From Phycisphaerales bacterium UBA2421 (GTDB taxonomy: Bacteria > Planctomycetota > Phycisphaerae > Tepidisphaerales > Tepidisphaeraceae), in the NCBI GenBank assembly GCA_002343075.1, contig DDRH01000040.1:4232-42401 (forward strand): a DNA stretch of 38,170 nt. The letters are read 5' to 3'. This document shows positions 1 through 8,518 of the stretch, in pieces; the stretch's first letter is position 1; each line of letters opens with the position of its first letter. A program made the position numbers and the translations under genes. The notes under the pieces are model-generated. The model saw only the letters and a program-made list of their open reading frames with translations, made no database searches and had not been told where the DNA came from.

Positions 1-534
1 TTCCGAAAGGAAGCCCCGCTTCTTTGCACCTTGGCGTGCCCCGCCAAACTTACCGCATGGCAGGAGATCCGGCGACGCAGGACGCCCCATGGCATTCGCT
101 GCACGACCATAACACACGCGGTGGAGCGGACGCACGTGTTCGACGAAATGTCGTCACTCCCACCCACTTCTCTCATTTAGCCCGGGACATTGGGCAGGAA
201 TTGCGCGTTGCCAAGGACAAAGCACCCCGCAGAAGGCTCGGCAAGCGGGAAGTTTACTTTCCCAGCTTTGCAGGACATTCGGAATAACTCATCAAGATTA
301 ACAGTCGCCAGCCCGCTTTTTTGTTGCCGCGGGGTGGCGGGTGGTTTATCTTTGCGATGCGTCGAATGAATGAGCACCCACTGGTTCACTGTTAGCTCGC
401 TGGAAGTTATCGCGCTCGCAAACCCGCTGCACAAAGTAAATCTGTCGTAACCCGGCCACCCACGGCGACTTTCCCGCGGGGGTGGTCGGTAATGCTGATC
501 GCCGCCGTCTTCGTATTGTCAGGGAGTATGTGCA
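1..534. other. non-coding leader region upstream of the beta-helix protein gene
   Basis: I see no convincing gene in this stretch; the open frames in it have no family signature and read as low-quality translation. It ends in a ribosome binding site (AGGGAG at 521-526, 8 bases before the ATG at 535). Bases 452-461 can pair with 480-489 (10 bp with one G-U) to form a GC-rich hairpin about 45 bases before the start codon. No T-run follows the hairpin, so it is more likely a leader structure than a terminator. I recognise no riboswitch consensus. Confidence 0.5.
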
Positions 535-3360
535 ATGACCCCGCATCGACACCAGGAATCCACACCACGATCCACCCGCACCACCAATCGAAAATCGCAG
601 GCCATCGTCCGAAGGGCGGCGGCCGAAATGTCGCCCCTCGAGAACCGTCGGCTGCTTTCGGTGAGCATCGGCCCCGATGGCTATACCACGTTCGGCCCGA
701 GTGCTGATACAGAGGTGTGGTATGTCTCCAATTCGGGTAATGACAGCAACCCCGGGACAGAGGCCCTGCCATTCCGTACCGTCGCCAAGGGTAAGAGCAT
801 GCTGCGCAGCGGCAAGCCCGATCATCTGCTGCTGAAGCGCGGCGACACCTTTAACGAAGTCTTCGGCAACTGGACGAAGTCGGGCAAGGACGCCGATGAG
901 TACATGGTGCTCGGCAGCTATGGCTCGACCGGTGCCCGGCCTGTGCTTCGGACCAACGGGCTGGATGTCGACGGCATCACCCTCGCCGGCGGCTCATCGG
1001 CGCCGCTGCGCTACCTCGCGATCCAGGGCATTCGATTCACCGATAACACCCACAACGGCAACGAAGACCGGTATGGCATTCGCCTGCAGCGAACGGGCAG
1101 CCATTTCTATGTGGAAGATGTGCAGATCGACAATTTTAAAGACGGCATTGTCATCGGCATGGAACAGCCCAACGCCGGGGTGAGCAACATCACCATTCGG
1201 CGCAATGTCATCGTCGATCAGTGGTCGCGCAACTATCACTCCCAGGGCATTTACGCCTCGGGAAGCACCAATGGCCTGGTGATTGAAGAAAATGTGCTCG
1301 ATCACAACGGCTGGAATGAAAACGTCTCCGGTGCCGGGAAGACGATTTTTAACCACAACATTTATATCAACTACGGCGCACAGAATATCGTCATTCGAAA
1401 CAACATCAGCACGCAGGCATCGGCGCGCGGCATCCTCTCCCGCGGGGGGGGGATTATCACCGGCAATCTGACGGCGCGCAACGCGCAAGGCATCGAATCG
1501 TGGGGCGATACCACGATCTCCAATAATGTCATGCTCGAAAACGGCGACCTGCCAGGCTTCCCCCAGGGCTTTGGCATTCAGGTTGTGAATGAGAAGAACA
1601 CCGGCGGCGATGCGATCATCACCGACAACATCATTGCACACGACTGGAGCAACTACACCTACAACGTGTTTGGCATTCGAGTGTGGTATGGCATTGATAG
1701 CGCGGTCGTCTCCAACAACATCGTCTATGACTGGCGCCGCCCGTTCTGGTATCGCAGCAGCGGCATTGATCTGAATGTGAACAACAACCAGTTCCAGATC
1801 GATGACGGTTTTCATGGCGTGGTCGTTCACGACCCGTCGTTGACGGCTAACAATTACGACTACTCGAACAACACCTACTACTCGCCGCGGTCGCAGCCGT
1901 TCTGGGCGGGCACGCAGTTTGTCAACACCAATACCTGGAACAACATCTCCGACGACAGCGGGTCAACATTCCAGCGGAAGAACTACCTTGACCCCAACCG
2001 CGAGATCGGGGCCTACAACCAGTTCATCGGCGGAAGCAATTCATTCAACTCGTTCATCACCGCTGCCCGATCGATGGGCCGGCACAACTACAACCCCAAC
2101 TACACTGCCGCTCCGGTCATTGCGTTTATCCGGCAGGGTTTCGGACTTGGCGCGGGCGTGGGCACGCAGGTACTCGTGCAGGCCACCGACAGCGATGCCG
2201 CAGAACCGGGCAACCAGAATCCGAATCCAAACCCGGGGCAGTTCACGCTTGTCCGCACCGGGTCGGTTACCAGTGCACTCACTGTCAACTACACCCTCAC
2301 CGGCACCGCCACCTATGGCTTGGACTACACAACGACCATTCCAGAGTCGGGACAGATTACCTTCCCGGCCGGCGCGGCATCGTTGGTGGTGAACATCACC
2401 CCGCTAAACGACACGATTGCCGAAGATCCGGAAACCGTCGAGTTTCGCGTCAACTCGGGTGCCGGTTATGACCCGGGCGCCCCGGCCAGCGCCAGCTTCC
2501 GCATCATCGACGGCGACGGCGGAACGATTATTCCGCCGCTCGACCCCACCGGTGGCAACAACGGCGGTGGATCGATCGACTTCCCGCTCGACCCCATCAC
2601 CGCAGGCACCGGCCTGCGCGGCGATTACTACGGCGATGCCAACTTCACCAACTTCATCACCGACCGACTCGATAGCCAGGTCAACTTCGATTACCAGCTT
2701 GGTGCCCCGGCGGGCATCTCAACCGATCCTGACACATTCTCCATCGTCTGGAGCGGATATGTCATCAGCGATACGGGGGGCGATCATGAGTTCCGGGTTA
2801 ATGCCGACGATTCCGTGCGGTTATACATCAACGGTCTGCTGATCGCCGACACGATGAGCAACCCACGGTACCCCGGCGATGCCAACAACGATGGCTTCGT
2901 CAACTTGAACGATTTCACCATTCTTGCCGCCAACTTCGGCGAATCTGATCGGGATTTTTCCGAAGGCGATTTCACGCTCGATGGCGTGGTCAACCTCGAT
3001 GATTTCACCGTGTTGGCGAGCCGTTTCGGCGACCAGGCCCCCCCGCCGGGCACAGGCATTGATCGCGGGGTGGTGCGGATGATCGAAAATCTGCGCTACG
3101 ATATCCGGGTCGAATACGTCGAGAACTTTGGCTCGGCTGGGATTCAGCTCTACTGGACGAAGTACCAGTCGGCCGAACCGCTGGAAGAGATCATTCCGAT
3201 GGTCAATCTATTCCCGCCAGACTACTATGAGCCGACGTCGGGCCGTCCGTCGCCCGGCAACGCGCCACTGCTCACCAGTGCAGCGACGATGCCGGCACTG
3301 TTTTCTTCGCGCCGGGTGATTGATGAGTTGGAGAAGGAATCGTCGGCCCTGCCGGCATGA
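535..3360 (+). CDS. secreted right-handed beta-helix protein with Calx-beta and dockerin-split PA14 domains
   Basis: A 941-residue, probably exported and cell-surface or extracellular protein. The start at 535 is supported by AGGGAG at 521-526. The N-terminus is basic and carries PLENRRLLS (residues 34-42), a variant of the planctomycete LEPR-XLL signal with Asn in place of Pro. Residues about 70-480 are rich in N-x-I/V turns (NNISTQ, SNNVML, TDNIIAHD), typical of a parallel beta-helix as found in polysaccharide lyases. A Calx-beta domain follows (about 569-657, with ITFPAGAASL and EDPETVEF). A PA14 domain begins near 692 (GLRGDYYGD) and resumes near 841-877 (YDIRVEYVENFGSAGIQLYW). Between these halves, at about 779-832, lie two dockerin-like calcium loops (GDANNDGFVNLNDF and GVVNLDDF). 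The C-terminus has no PEP-CTERM tail. The substrate is unknown; glycan binding or cleavage is inferred. Confidence 0.85.
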   Translation: MTPHRHQESTPRSTRTTNRKSQAIVRRAAAEMSPLENRRLLSVSIGPDGYTTFGPSADTEVWYVSNSGNDSNPGTEALPFRTVAKGKSMLRSGKPDHLLLKRGDTFNEVFGNWTKSGKDADEYMVLGSYGSTGARPVLRTNGLDVDGITLAGGSSAPLRYLAIQGIRFTDNTHNGNEDRYGIRLQRTGSHFYVEDVQIDNFKDGIVIGMEQPNAGVSNITIRRNVIVDQWSRNYHSQGIYASGSTNGLVIEENVLDHNGWNENVSGAGKTIFNHNIYINYGAQNIVIRNNISTQASARGILSRGGGIITGNLTARNAQGIESWGDTTISNNVMLENGDLPGFPQGFGIQVVNEKNTGGDAIITDNIIAHDWSNYTYNVFGIRVWYGIDSAVVSNNIVYDWRRPFWYRSSGIDLNVNNNQFQIDDGFHGVVVHDPSLTANNYDYSNNTYYSPRSQPFWAGTQFVNTNTWNNISDDSGSTFQRKNYLDPNREIGAYNQFIGGSNSFNSFITAARSMGRHNYNPNYTAAPVIAFIRQGFGLGAGVGTQVLVQATDSDAAEPGNQNPNPNPGQFTLVRTGSVTSALTVNYTLTGTATYGLDYTTTIPESGQITFPAGAASLVVNITPLNDTIAEDPETVEFRVNSGAGYDPGAPASASFRIIDGDGGTIIPPLDPTGGNNGGGSIDFPLDPITAGTGLRGDYYGDANFTNFITDRLDSQVNFDYQLGAPAGISTDPDTFSIVWSGYVISDTGGDHEFRVNADDSVRLYINGLLIADTMSNPRYPGDANNDGFVNLNDFTILAANFGESDRDFSEGDFTLDGVVNLDDFTVLASRFGDQAPPPGTGIDRGVVRMIENLRYDIRVEYVENFGSAGIQLYWTKYQSAEPLEEIIPMVNLFPPDYYEPTSGRPSPGNAPLLTSAATMPALFSSRRVIDELEKESSALPA

Positions 3361-3382
3361 CGAGTCCACACGCAGTTTTCGA

Positions 3383-3416
3383 GCAAACGCCCGCGGCAAT
3401 GGTCGCGGGCGTTTGC
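3383..3416 (+). terminator. rho-independent terminator after the beta-helix gene
   Basis: A perfect 13-bp inverted repeat: GCAAACGCCCGCG at 3383-3395 pairs with 3404-3416 around an 8-base loop. It is followed by TTTG and starts 23 bases after the stop codon at 3360. It separates the surface-protein gene from prmC. Confidence 0.85.
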
Positions 3417-3448
3417 TTTGTATCAGATCTGCTTAAGATCATCGCCTG

Positions 3449-4339
3449 ATGCAAAAGCCGATCGACACCTGGACCATCCGCCGTCTGCTCGAATGGACCA
3501 CCGGTTTTTTCGAGCGTAAACAGATCGACGCGCCCCGGCTGAGCGCCGAACTGCTGCTGGCTCATGTGCTGGCGATGCCCCGCATCAGGGTCTATACCGA
3601 GTTCGGCCGCGAACTCACCGACGAACAACTGTCGCTCTACCGCGGGCTTGTGAAGCGCGCCGGCGAACACGAGCCGATCGCCTATCTCACTGGCCGGGCA
3701 CACTTTTTTAATCTTGAGTTTGAAGTGACGCCCGACGTGCTCATTCCCCGGCCCGACACCGAGACCATCGTCGAGCATGTGCTGCAGCAGGCGCGGCTCG
3801 GCAGCGGCATGGATTCGCCGCGCGTGCTCGACCTCTGTACCGGCAGCGGGTGCATCGCCGCAGCGATCGCGCATCATCTCAAGTCGGCCAATGTGCTCGC
3901 GATCGATGTTTCGGATGCCGCAGTGGCGGTTGCGAAACGAAACGTGGAACGGCTGTCGCTCAGCGAGCGCGTGACAGTGGCTTGCGGCGATTTATTCGAG
4001 CCGCTGAAGACGCAGTTTACCGCCGCACCGTTTAACCTCATCGTTTCCAACCCGCCGTATATTCCGTCTCAGGGGATTGATCGCCTGGACCGGAATGTGC
4101 GCGATTTCGAGCCGCGCCTGGCGCTCGACGGCGGGCCGGACGGCCTGGCGTTCGTCCGCAGACTGCTCGCCGAGGCCCCGCAACGTCTCGTGCCCGGTGG
4201 GCGGGTGTATGTGGAAATCCAGTTCGACCAAGGCCCGGCGGCGCTGCAGATTGCTCAACAAGCCGGGTTCACCGAGGCGAGGATCATCAAGGATCATGCT
4301 GGCCACGACAGAGTGGTGCTGGGAATTCAGCCGGCCTGA
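3449..4339 (+). CDS. prmC: peptide chain release factor N5-glutamine methyltransferase PrmC
   Basis: A SAM-dependent methyltransferase that methylates the glutamine of the GGQ motif in release factors RF1 and RF2, in the cytoplasm. At 296 residues it has normal family length. The N-terminal helical domain includes SAELLLAHVL and the signature EPIAYLTGRAHF. The Rossmann part has IPRPDTETIVE, motif I VLDLCTGSGCIA and the catalytic NPPY at residues 201-204 (nt about 4049-4060). All key motifs are intact. In many bacteria prmC follows prfA; here it follows a terminator and a surface-protein gene, and no release-factor gene is in the window. No strong Shine-Dalgarno sequence is visible before the ATG at 3449. 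The main alternative, the protein-L3 methyltransferase PrmB, is less likely given the GRAHF and ETIVE context. Confidence 0.93.
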   Translation: MQKPIDTWTIRRLLEWTTGFFERKQIDAPRLSAELLLAHVLAMPRIRVYTEFGRELTDEQLSLYRGLVKRAGEHEPIAYLTGRAHFFNLEFEVTPDVLIPRPDTETIVEHVLQQARLGSGMDSPRVLDLCTGSGCIAAAIAHHLKSANVLAIDVSDAAVAVAKRNVERLSLSERVTVACGDLFEPLKTQFTAAPFNLIVSNPPYIPSQGIDRLDRNVRDFEPRLALDGGPDGLAFVRRLLAEAPQRLVPGGRVYVEIQFDQGPAALQIAQQAGFTEARIIKDHAGHDRVVLGIQPA

Positions 4340-4470
4340 CTGCTGTGCGGCATTCTGTCTTTTGGGAACGGAATTCCGCTATCCCGGAACGGCTTGCCGA
4401 TTCGTCACGGGGTCTCTACCATCTTCACTCCAATTTTCGCCCCGATTTTGCTAATGAAGGACGTGCACTA

Positions 4471-6099
4471 ATGAAGATTCTGGTTGCCGATAAGCTCGCG
4501 GAAGAAGGCCTGGCCTTTCTGAAAGACTGCGGGATTGGGTACGACGTGAAAGTCGGCCTCAAAGAAGACGAGCTTGCCGCCGAGGTAGGGAACTATGATG
4601 CCCTGGTTGTGCGCTCCGGCGCGAAGGTCACCGCGAAGGTGCTGGCCAACCCGGGCAAACTGCGCGCCATCGCGCGGGCCGGGGTGGGCGTGGATAATAT
4701 TGACCTCGACGCATCAACCGCCAAGGGCATTCTGGTGCTCAACACCGCCGAGGCAAGCACACTTTCGACCGCCGAGCACGCGCTGGCTTTGATGTACTCG
4801 CTGGCCCGCAAGATTCCGCAGGCCCACACATCGCTCAAGACCGGCGCGCTCGATTGGAAGAAACGCAGCGTGTATCAGGGAACACAGCTTGCCGGGAAGA
4901 CGCTCGGCGTGGTGGGCATGGGCCGCATCGGCAGGACAGTTGCCACCCGCGCAATCGCGATGGATATGACCGTCGTCGGGTTTGACCCTTTCTTCCCCGC
5001 AGAAACGGCGCTCGATGGCAAAGTGAAGATGATCAAGGACTTTGATCAGTTCCTTTCTCAGATCGATGTAATCACGTTTCATGTGCCCGGAGGCGATGGC
5101 ACCCGGCACCTGCTCAACCGCGATCGGCTTTTCAATCGCTGCAGGCCCAATCTGCTCGTCATCAACGACGCCCGCGGGGAAGTGGTGGACGAGTTTGCTC
5201 TGGCTGATGCCCTGAAGGAAAAGAAAATCGCCGGTGCCGCCCTCGATGTCTACCAGACCGAACCCCCGGCGAAGGACCACCCGCTCTTTGGCATTGAAAA
5301 CGCCGTGCTTACGCCGCACCTGGGCGCCAGCACCGATGAGGCACAAACCGCGGTCAGTGTCGATGCTTGTTCGGCCATCGTTGCCTACCTTCGTACCGGC
5401 GAAATCCGGGGTGCCGTTAACGCCGGGGGAATCAAGCTCGATCTCGCGCCGGATGAAGCGCCGTTTGCCAAGCTCGCGATTCGCATTGGCCGGCTCCTTA
5501 GTGCTTACAGCGAAGGAGGTTACAAATCGATCACCCTGCGCGTCAGCGGGACCAAGGCGCCAAAGTACATGAGCACATTTCTGCGCCTGGCCACCGTTGA
5601 GCTTTTGCGAGAGCACCTCGATACGCCCGTGAATGTGATTAATGTCGAGCACATCGCCCGCAGCCGGGGGATTGAGCTGGCGCAGGTCCACGAACCAAGC
5701 CCTCCTGCAGGGCTGGTGGGAGACATTGTGGGGGTACGTGTCGAGCTTTCGAATGGCGAGAGCCACCGCATACTCGGCACCGCATACGCCGACGGACTTC
5801 CGCGGGTGCTCCGAATTGACAATTTTGAGATGGATATGATTCCCGAAGGGTCAATGGTTCTGATCGAAAACAAAGATCAACCGGGCATGATCGGGCTGGT
5901 GGGGACGACGTTTGGCGATGCGAAAGTGAACATCGCCGACATGACCATAACCCGCGAAGTAAAACCGGACGGCACCGCCCATGCGTTGATGCTGCTGAAG
6001 GTTGATTCTGCACCGGGCAAGGAAGTGGTGGAAACACTGCGCGGCAATTCCGGCATTATTCGCCTGAAGTCTGTTGTACTCCCCACGCGGGATGCATAG
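4471..6099 (+). CDS. serA: D-3-phosphoglycerate dehydrogenase SerA (long form with ACT domain)
   Basis: Oxidises 3-phosphoglycerate to 3-phosphohydroxypyruvate using NAD, the first step of phosphorylated serine synthesis. The frame is open from 4345, but the ATG at 4471 preceded by AAGGA is the natural start (MKILVADKLAEEG), giving 542 residues, usual for the long form. Visible parts are the substrate domain (VVRSGAKVT), the NAD loop GMGRIGRTVATRA, the catalytic Arg in NDARGEVVDE, and the catalytic Glu and His regions (AALDVYQTEPP and TPHLGAST). An allosteric substrate-binding domain and a C-terminal ACT domain (LIENKDQPGMIGLVGTTFG) follow. The ACT domain suggests feedback control by serine, as known for this family. 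No other serine gene is adjacent. Confidence 0.95.
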   Translation: MKILVADKLAEEGLAFLKDCGIGYDVKVGLKEDELAAEVGNYDALVVRSGAKVTAKVLANPGKLRAIARAGVGVDNIDLDASTAKGILVLNTAEASTLSTAEHALALMYSLARKIPQAHTSLKTGALDWKKRSVYQGTQLAGKTLGVVGMGRIGRTVATRAIAMDMTVVGFDPFFPAETALDGKVKMIKDFDQFLSQIDVITFHVPGGDGTRHLLNRDRLFNRCRPNLLVINDARGEVVDEFALADALKEKKIAGAALDVYQTEPPAKDHPLFGIENAVLTPHLGASTDEAQTAVSVDACSAIVAYLRTGEIRGAVNAGGIKLDLAPDEAPFAKLAIRIGRLLSAYSEGGYKSITLRVSGTKAPKYMSTFLRLATVELLREHLDTPVNVINVEHIARSRGIELAQVHEPSPPAGLVGDIVGVRVELSNGESHRILGTAYADGLPRVLRIDNFEMDMIPEGSMVLIENKDQPGMIGLVGTTFGDAKVNIADMTITREVKPDGTAHALMLLKVDSAPGKEVVETLRGNSGIIRLKSVVLPTRDA

Positions 6100-6150
6100 T
6101 TGGCGAGGATTTCTATCCAAACGCTTCGGTTGCATGATATGATTGCGCTT

Positions 6151-6477
6151 ATGATGGTCGCACCGATCAATCACATCGCGCTTGATGAGTCACACCGGGC
6201 TTTTGTCACCGGGAGTGGCGTTCGCATTTCCATGCTTGCCCGCGACGTGCGTGCCGGCATGAGCGCCGGCGACCTCGCCGCTGCGTATCCGCAGTTGACG
6301 CTTGCCCAGATCCATGCGGGACTGTCTTACTATTACGACAATCAGACAGTCATCGATGAAGAGATTGCCGGGGAAGACACGCTTGTCGAGCGGTCCCGCG
6401 AGGAGGTGTATCGTGCCGGCCGAAGTTTTTCCCGCTCTGAGTTGGAAGCGCGTCGGTCGCCGCGGCGCGCGTCATGA
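6151..6477 (+). CDS. DUF433 family protein, probable antitoxin
   Basis: A DUF433 protein of 108 residues if the ATG at 6151 is used (the next ATG at 6154 gives 107). The frame is open from a TTG at 6100, but family members begin near the MVAPINHIALDE segment. The winged-helix type core is visible as GSGVRISMLARDVRAGMSAGDLAAAYPQLTLAQIHAGLSYY, split here only for description: GSGVRISMLARDV, then AYPQLTLAQIHAGLSYYY. The C-terminus is charged and likely wraps the partner. It overlaps the next gene by ATGA at 6474-6477, so the two are translationally coupled. DUF433 proteins paired with DUF5615 are known as VapB45/VapC45-type toxin-antitoxin systems. TATGAT at 6138-6143 lies about 8 bases before the ATG and no Shine-Dalgarno sequence is seen, so a leaderless start is possible. 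Confidence 0.8.
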   Translation: MMVAPINHIALDESHRAFVTGSGVRISMLARDVRAGMSAGDLAAAYPQLTLAQIHAGLSYYYDNQTVIDEEIAGEDTLVERSREEVYRAGRSFSRSELEARRSPRRAS

Positions 6478-6827
6478 GTCTGCAACTGTTCATGGATCAT
6501 CATATTGATGGCCGAATCACCCGAGCCCTCCGCAACAGGCTCGTCAATGTCATCACCGCGGAGGAAGACGGCTCTGATCGATTGCCTGACCCGCAGTTGC
6601 TCTCACGCTCAACAGAGTTGGGCCGGGTGCTGGTGAGCCGCGACGTGGACTTAATCATTGAGGCATCTGCACGGTTGAGCCGCGGAGACTTTTTTGCTGG
6701 ATTAATCTATGGTTCACAATTGAGCGGATCAATTGGTCGTTCGGTGTACGATCTCGAACTATTATCGACTTGTTGTGATCCCGCAGAGTTTCACAATCAC
6801 ATTGAATTTCTGCCGTTGCGAGAATAG
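6474..6827 (+). CDS. DUF5615 PIN-like protein, probable toxin
   Basis: A 117-residue protein that starts inside the stop codon of the DUF433 gene (ATGA). Its N-terminus LQLFMDHHIDGRITRALRNR matches the DUF5615 PIN-like pattern (LLLDENLSxRLxxxLR), with Asp8 in the first acidic position. Further acidic residues occur in LPDPQLLSRS and in LVSRDVDLIIEA, the usual place of the second PIN metal site. Family knowledge makes it a candidate metal-dependent RNase toxin silenced by the upstream partner. The C-terminal half (SGSIGRSVYDLELLSTCCDP) is less typical. Activity is inferred, and the acidic set should be compared with active homologues before it is called a toxin. Confidence 0.75.
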   Translation: MSLQLFMDHHIDGRITRALRNRLVNVITAEEDGSDRLPDPQLLSRSTELGRVLVSRDVDLIIEASARLSRGDFFAGLIYGSQLSGSIGRSVYDLELLSTCCDPAEFHNHIEFLPLRE

Positions 6828-6849
6828 TCGAACGATTCTTTCAGCTTCC

Positions 6850-7638
6850 ATGACCGAACGCGACCGAAAAATCTGGGACAGTATTGCCGAGCACTGGGAC
6901 GAGCAGCTTGGCGAAGGGAATGATTTCCAGAAGATGCTAATCATCCCCGCGACCGACCGCCTGCTGGCGATCGCGCCGGGGGAGACTGTTGTCGATGCGT
7001 GTTGCGGCAATGGAAACTACGCCCGGAGGTTGTCGCGCGGGGGCGCAAGGGTGATCGCGTTTGATGGATCGGCCACGTTTGTCGAACTTGCGCGCAAGCG
7101 AACGCTGCCGGGCGATGGCGATGTGAACTATCACGTTGTCGATGCGTGCAATCAGCCAGCGATTGATACCCTGGCCGCCCCACGCTCAGTGGATGCATAC
7201 GTTTGTTCGATGGCGATGATGGATCTGCCGGCACTCGACCCGCTCTTGCGCGCTGCCCGCGCGCAGCTTAAGCCCGGCGGACGGTTTGTGTTCTCGGTGT
7301 GCCATCCGTGTTGGAACAGCAACGAAGCTGACATGACTGGCCGGCTTGTGCAGGGCGAGGGAGAGCCTGGGCAGACATTTGGCGTGGAGGTGTTTCGTTA
7401 CGCCGCCGATTGGCCGCATCTGTCTCGCGGATTGCTCCATCAACCCGAGCCGCACTGGATGTATCATCGGTCGATCAGCTCGCTTCTTGGCGATTGCTTC
7501 AGGGCCGGTTTCGTTGTCAATGCGATCGAAGAGCCGCTGTTTCCCGCCGACCTGCGGACCCGCAGCCCATTTAGCTGGGCGCGCCGGCCCGACATTCCGC
7601 CAGCGATGGTTGTCCGGCTCGTGCCCTCTCCCGGTTGA
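6850..7638 (+). CDS. class I SAM-dependent methyltransferase
   Basis: 262 residues from the ATG at 6850 (MTERDRKIWDSIAEHWDE), which matches the usual beginning of small-molecule class I methyltransferases. The frame extends upstream to 6733, but that would overlap the DUF5615 gene. Motif I is VVDACCGNGNYARRL (about residues 48-62), motif II is ARVIAFDGSATFVELARKR, and a post-motif LKPGGRFVFSVCHPCW follows. The substrate cannot be told from sequence; the overall look is of a ubiquinone/menaquinone-like or tellurite-type methyltransferase. It starts 22 bases after the toxin-like gene, so co-transcription is possible. Confidence 0.85.
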   Translation: MTERDRKIWDSIAEHWDEQLGEGNDFQKMLIIPATDRLLAIAPGETVVDACCGNGNYARRLSRGGARVIAFDGSATFVELARKRTLPGDGDVNYHVVDACNQPAIDTLAAPRSVDAYVCSMAMMDLPALDPLLRAARAQLKPGGRFVFSVCHPCWNSNEADMTGRLVQGEGEPGQTFGVEVFRYAADWPHLSRGLLHQPEPHWMYHRSISSLLGDCFRAGFVVNAIEEPLFPADLRTRSPFSWARRPDIPPAMVVRLVPSPG

Positions 7639-7663
7639 GCGGGTAAGCCTGTAAGATGCAGTG

Positions 7664-8359
7664 ATGTCTGAAATTAACATCGACGATACCGATAAACTCG
7701 TGGAGATGTTCAAGATTCCCCAGGGCGATCGCGACGCTGGGTGGATGATGGACTTGTTGAACATCGTGCCCCGGGCGGCGCTGGCGCTGGCCGAGCCTGA
7801 GGTGCAGAAGGGGCCGGATGGGTTTTCATACCTGCAACTGACGATTCCGCCGGAAGAAGGGGAATTCAAAGGCTATTCGATTGCCCATCTGCTTGACATG
7901 TGCATCGAAAAAGGTGTTGGCGCAGTGATTCTTCCCGAAGCGGGCGCTGCAGCACCGCATTGGGTGTTTACTTACGGCAATTTGCTGTCGTACAAACTGC
8001 TCGGCGGGTTCGACACGCGCCCCGCCCACGCCACCCCCCCGCCGCCGGTGCCGGAGGGTGAGCGGAAGATCATGATCGCGCAGCCCAGCGAGGCCTATCT
8101 CCCGGCAGCGACGCGCGCGTTAATCAAGCAATACCTGTCACTAAACGGCGTGAAAGAGCCGGCGATGTTCATGCTGCACGATGCATCCATGCAGCCGCCG
8201 CAGCAACTGGTCTTTAATGTGTTTCGCGATGATTATCCGAGCAACGAGCATTATCAGGGCGTCTGCCAGCGCATCACCTGGTATCTCCCGCCGAGCTATA
8301 GCTTTGTGACGCTGCCGAACGACCAGACGCAGTTTCAATCCAGCTTTGTGGCGATGTAA
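7664..8359 (+). CDS. uncharacterised protein
   Basis: I do not recognise this 231-residue protein. The ATG at 7664 is preferred over the GTG at 7661. It is soluble-looking, without a signal peptide or membrane helix. Features are an acidic N-terminus (MSEINIDDTDKLVEMF), a middle segment IEKGVGAVILPEAGAAAPHW, a proline-rich linker near residue 125 (ATPPPPVPEGE) and an aromatic C-terminal domain (ITWYLPPSYSFVTLPNDQTQ). Two domains joined by a linker seem likely. It follows the methyltransferase by 25 bases and is closed by an inverted repeat at 8390-8420. Codon use resembles that of its neighbours, so it is probably a genuine conserved gene. Confidence 0.7.
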   Translation: MSEINIDDTDKLVEMFKIPQGDRDAGWMMDLLNIVPRAALALAEPEVQKGPDGFSYLQLTIPPEEGEFKGYSIAHLLDMCIEKGVGAVILPEAGAAAPHWVFTYGNLLSYKLLGGFDTRPAHATPPPPVPEGERKIMIAQPSEAYLPAATRALIKQYLSLNGVKEPAMFMLHDASMQPPQQLVFNVFRDDYPSNEHYQGVCQRITWYLPPSYSFVTLPNDQTQFQSSFVAM

Positions 8360-8389
8360 TCTGACCGCGACCTCGCGGGCGCGCAAGAA

Positions 8390-8420
8390 ACCGCCTCCGG
8401 TGTTTCATGTCGGAGGCGGT
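8390..8420. terminator. bidirectional-looking terminator between convergent genes
   Basis: A perfect 10-bp inverted repeat, ACCGCCTCCG at 8390-8399 with 8411-8420, around an 11-base loop. It lies between the plus-strand gene ending at 8359 and the minus-strand gene ending at 8519. On the minus strand the stem is followed by TTTCTTGCGC, so it fits best as the terminator of the minus-strand gene. It may serve both genes. Confidence 0.6.
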
Positions 8421-8518
8421 CAATCACAACTCTCCACTCCTTCGTCACGCTCGTCGTGCGTTTGGCGGCGAGTCATGTGTGCAGCCGGTCGAAAGGGTCG
8501 CGCGCGTCGATGAGTCGA

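Noticed and set aside
994..1830. A 278-codon minus-strand frame inside the beta-helix gene
   Set aside because: It mirrors the repeated N-x-I/V codons of the beta-helix and has no start signal.
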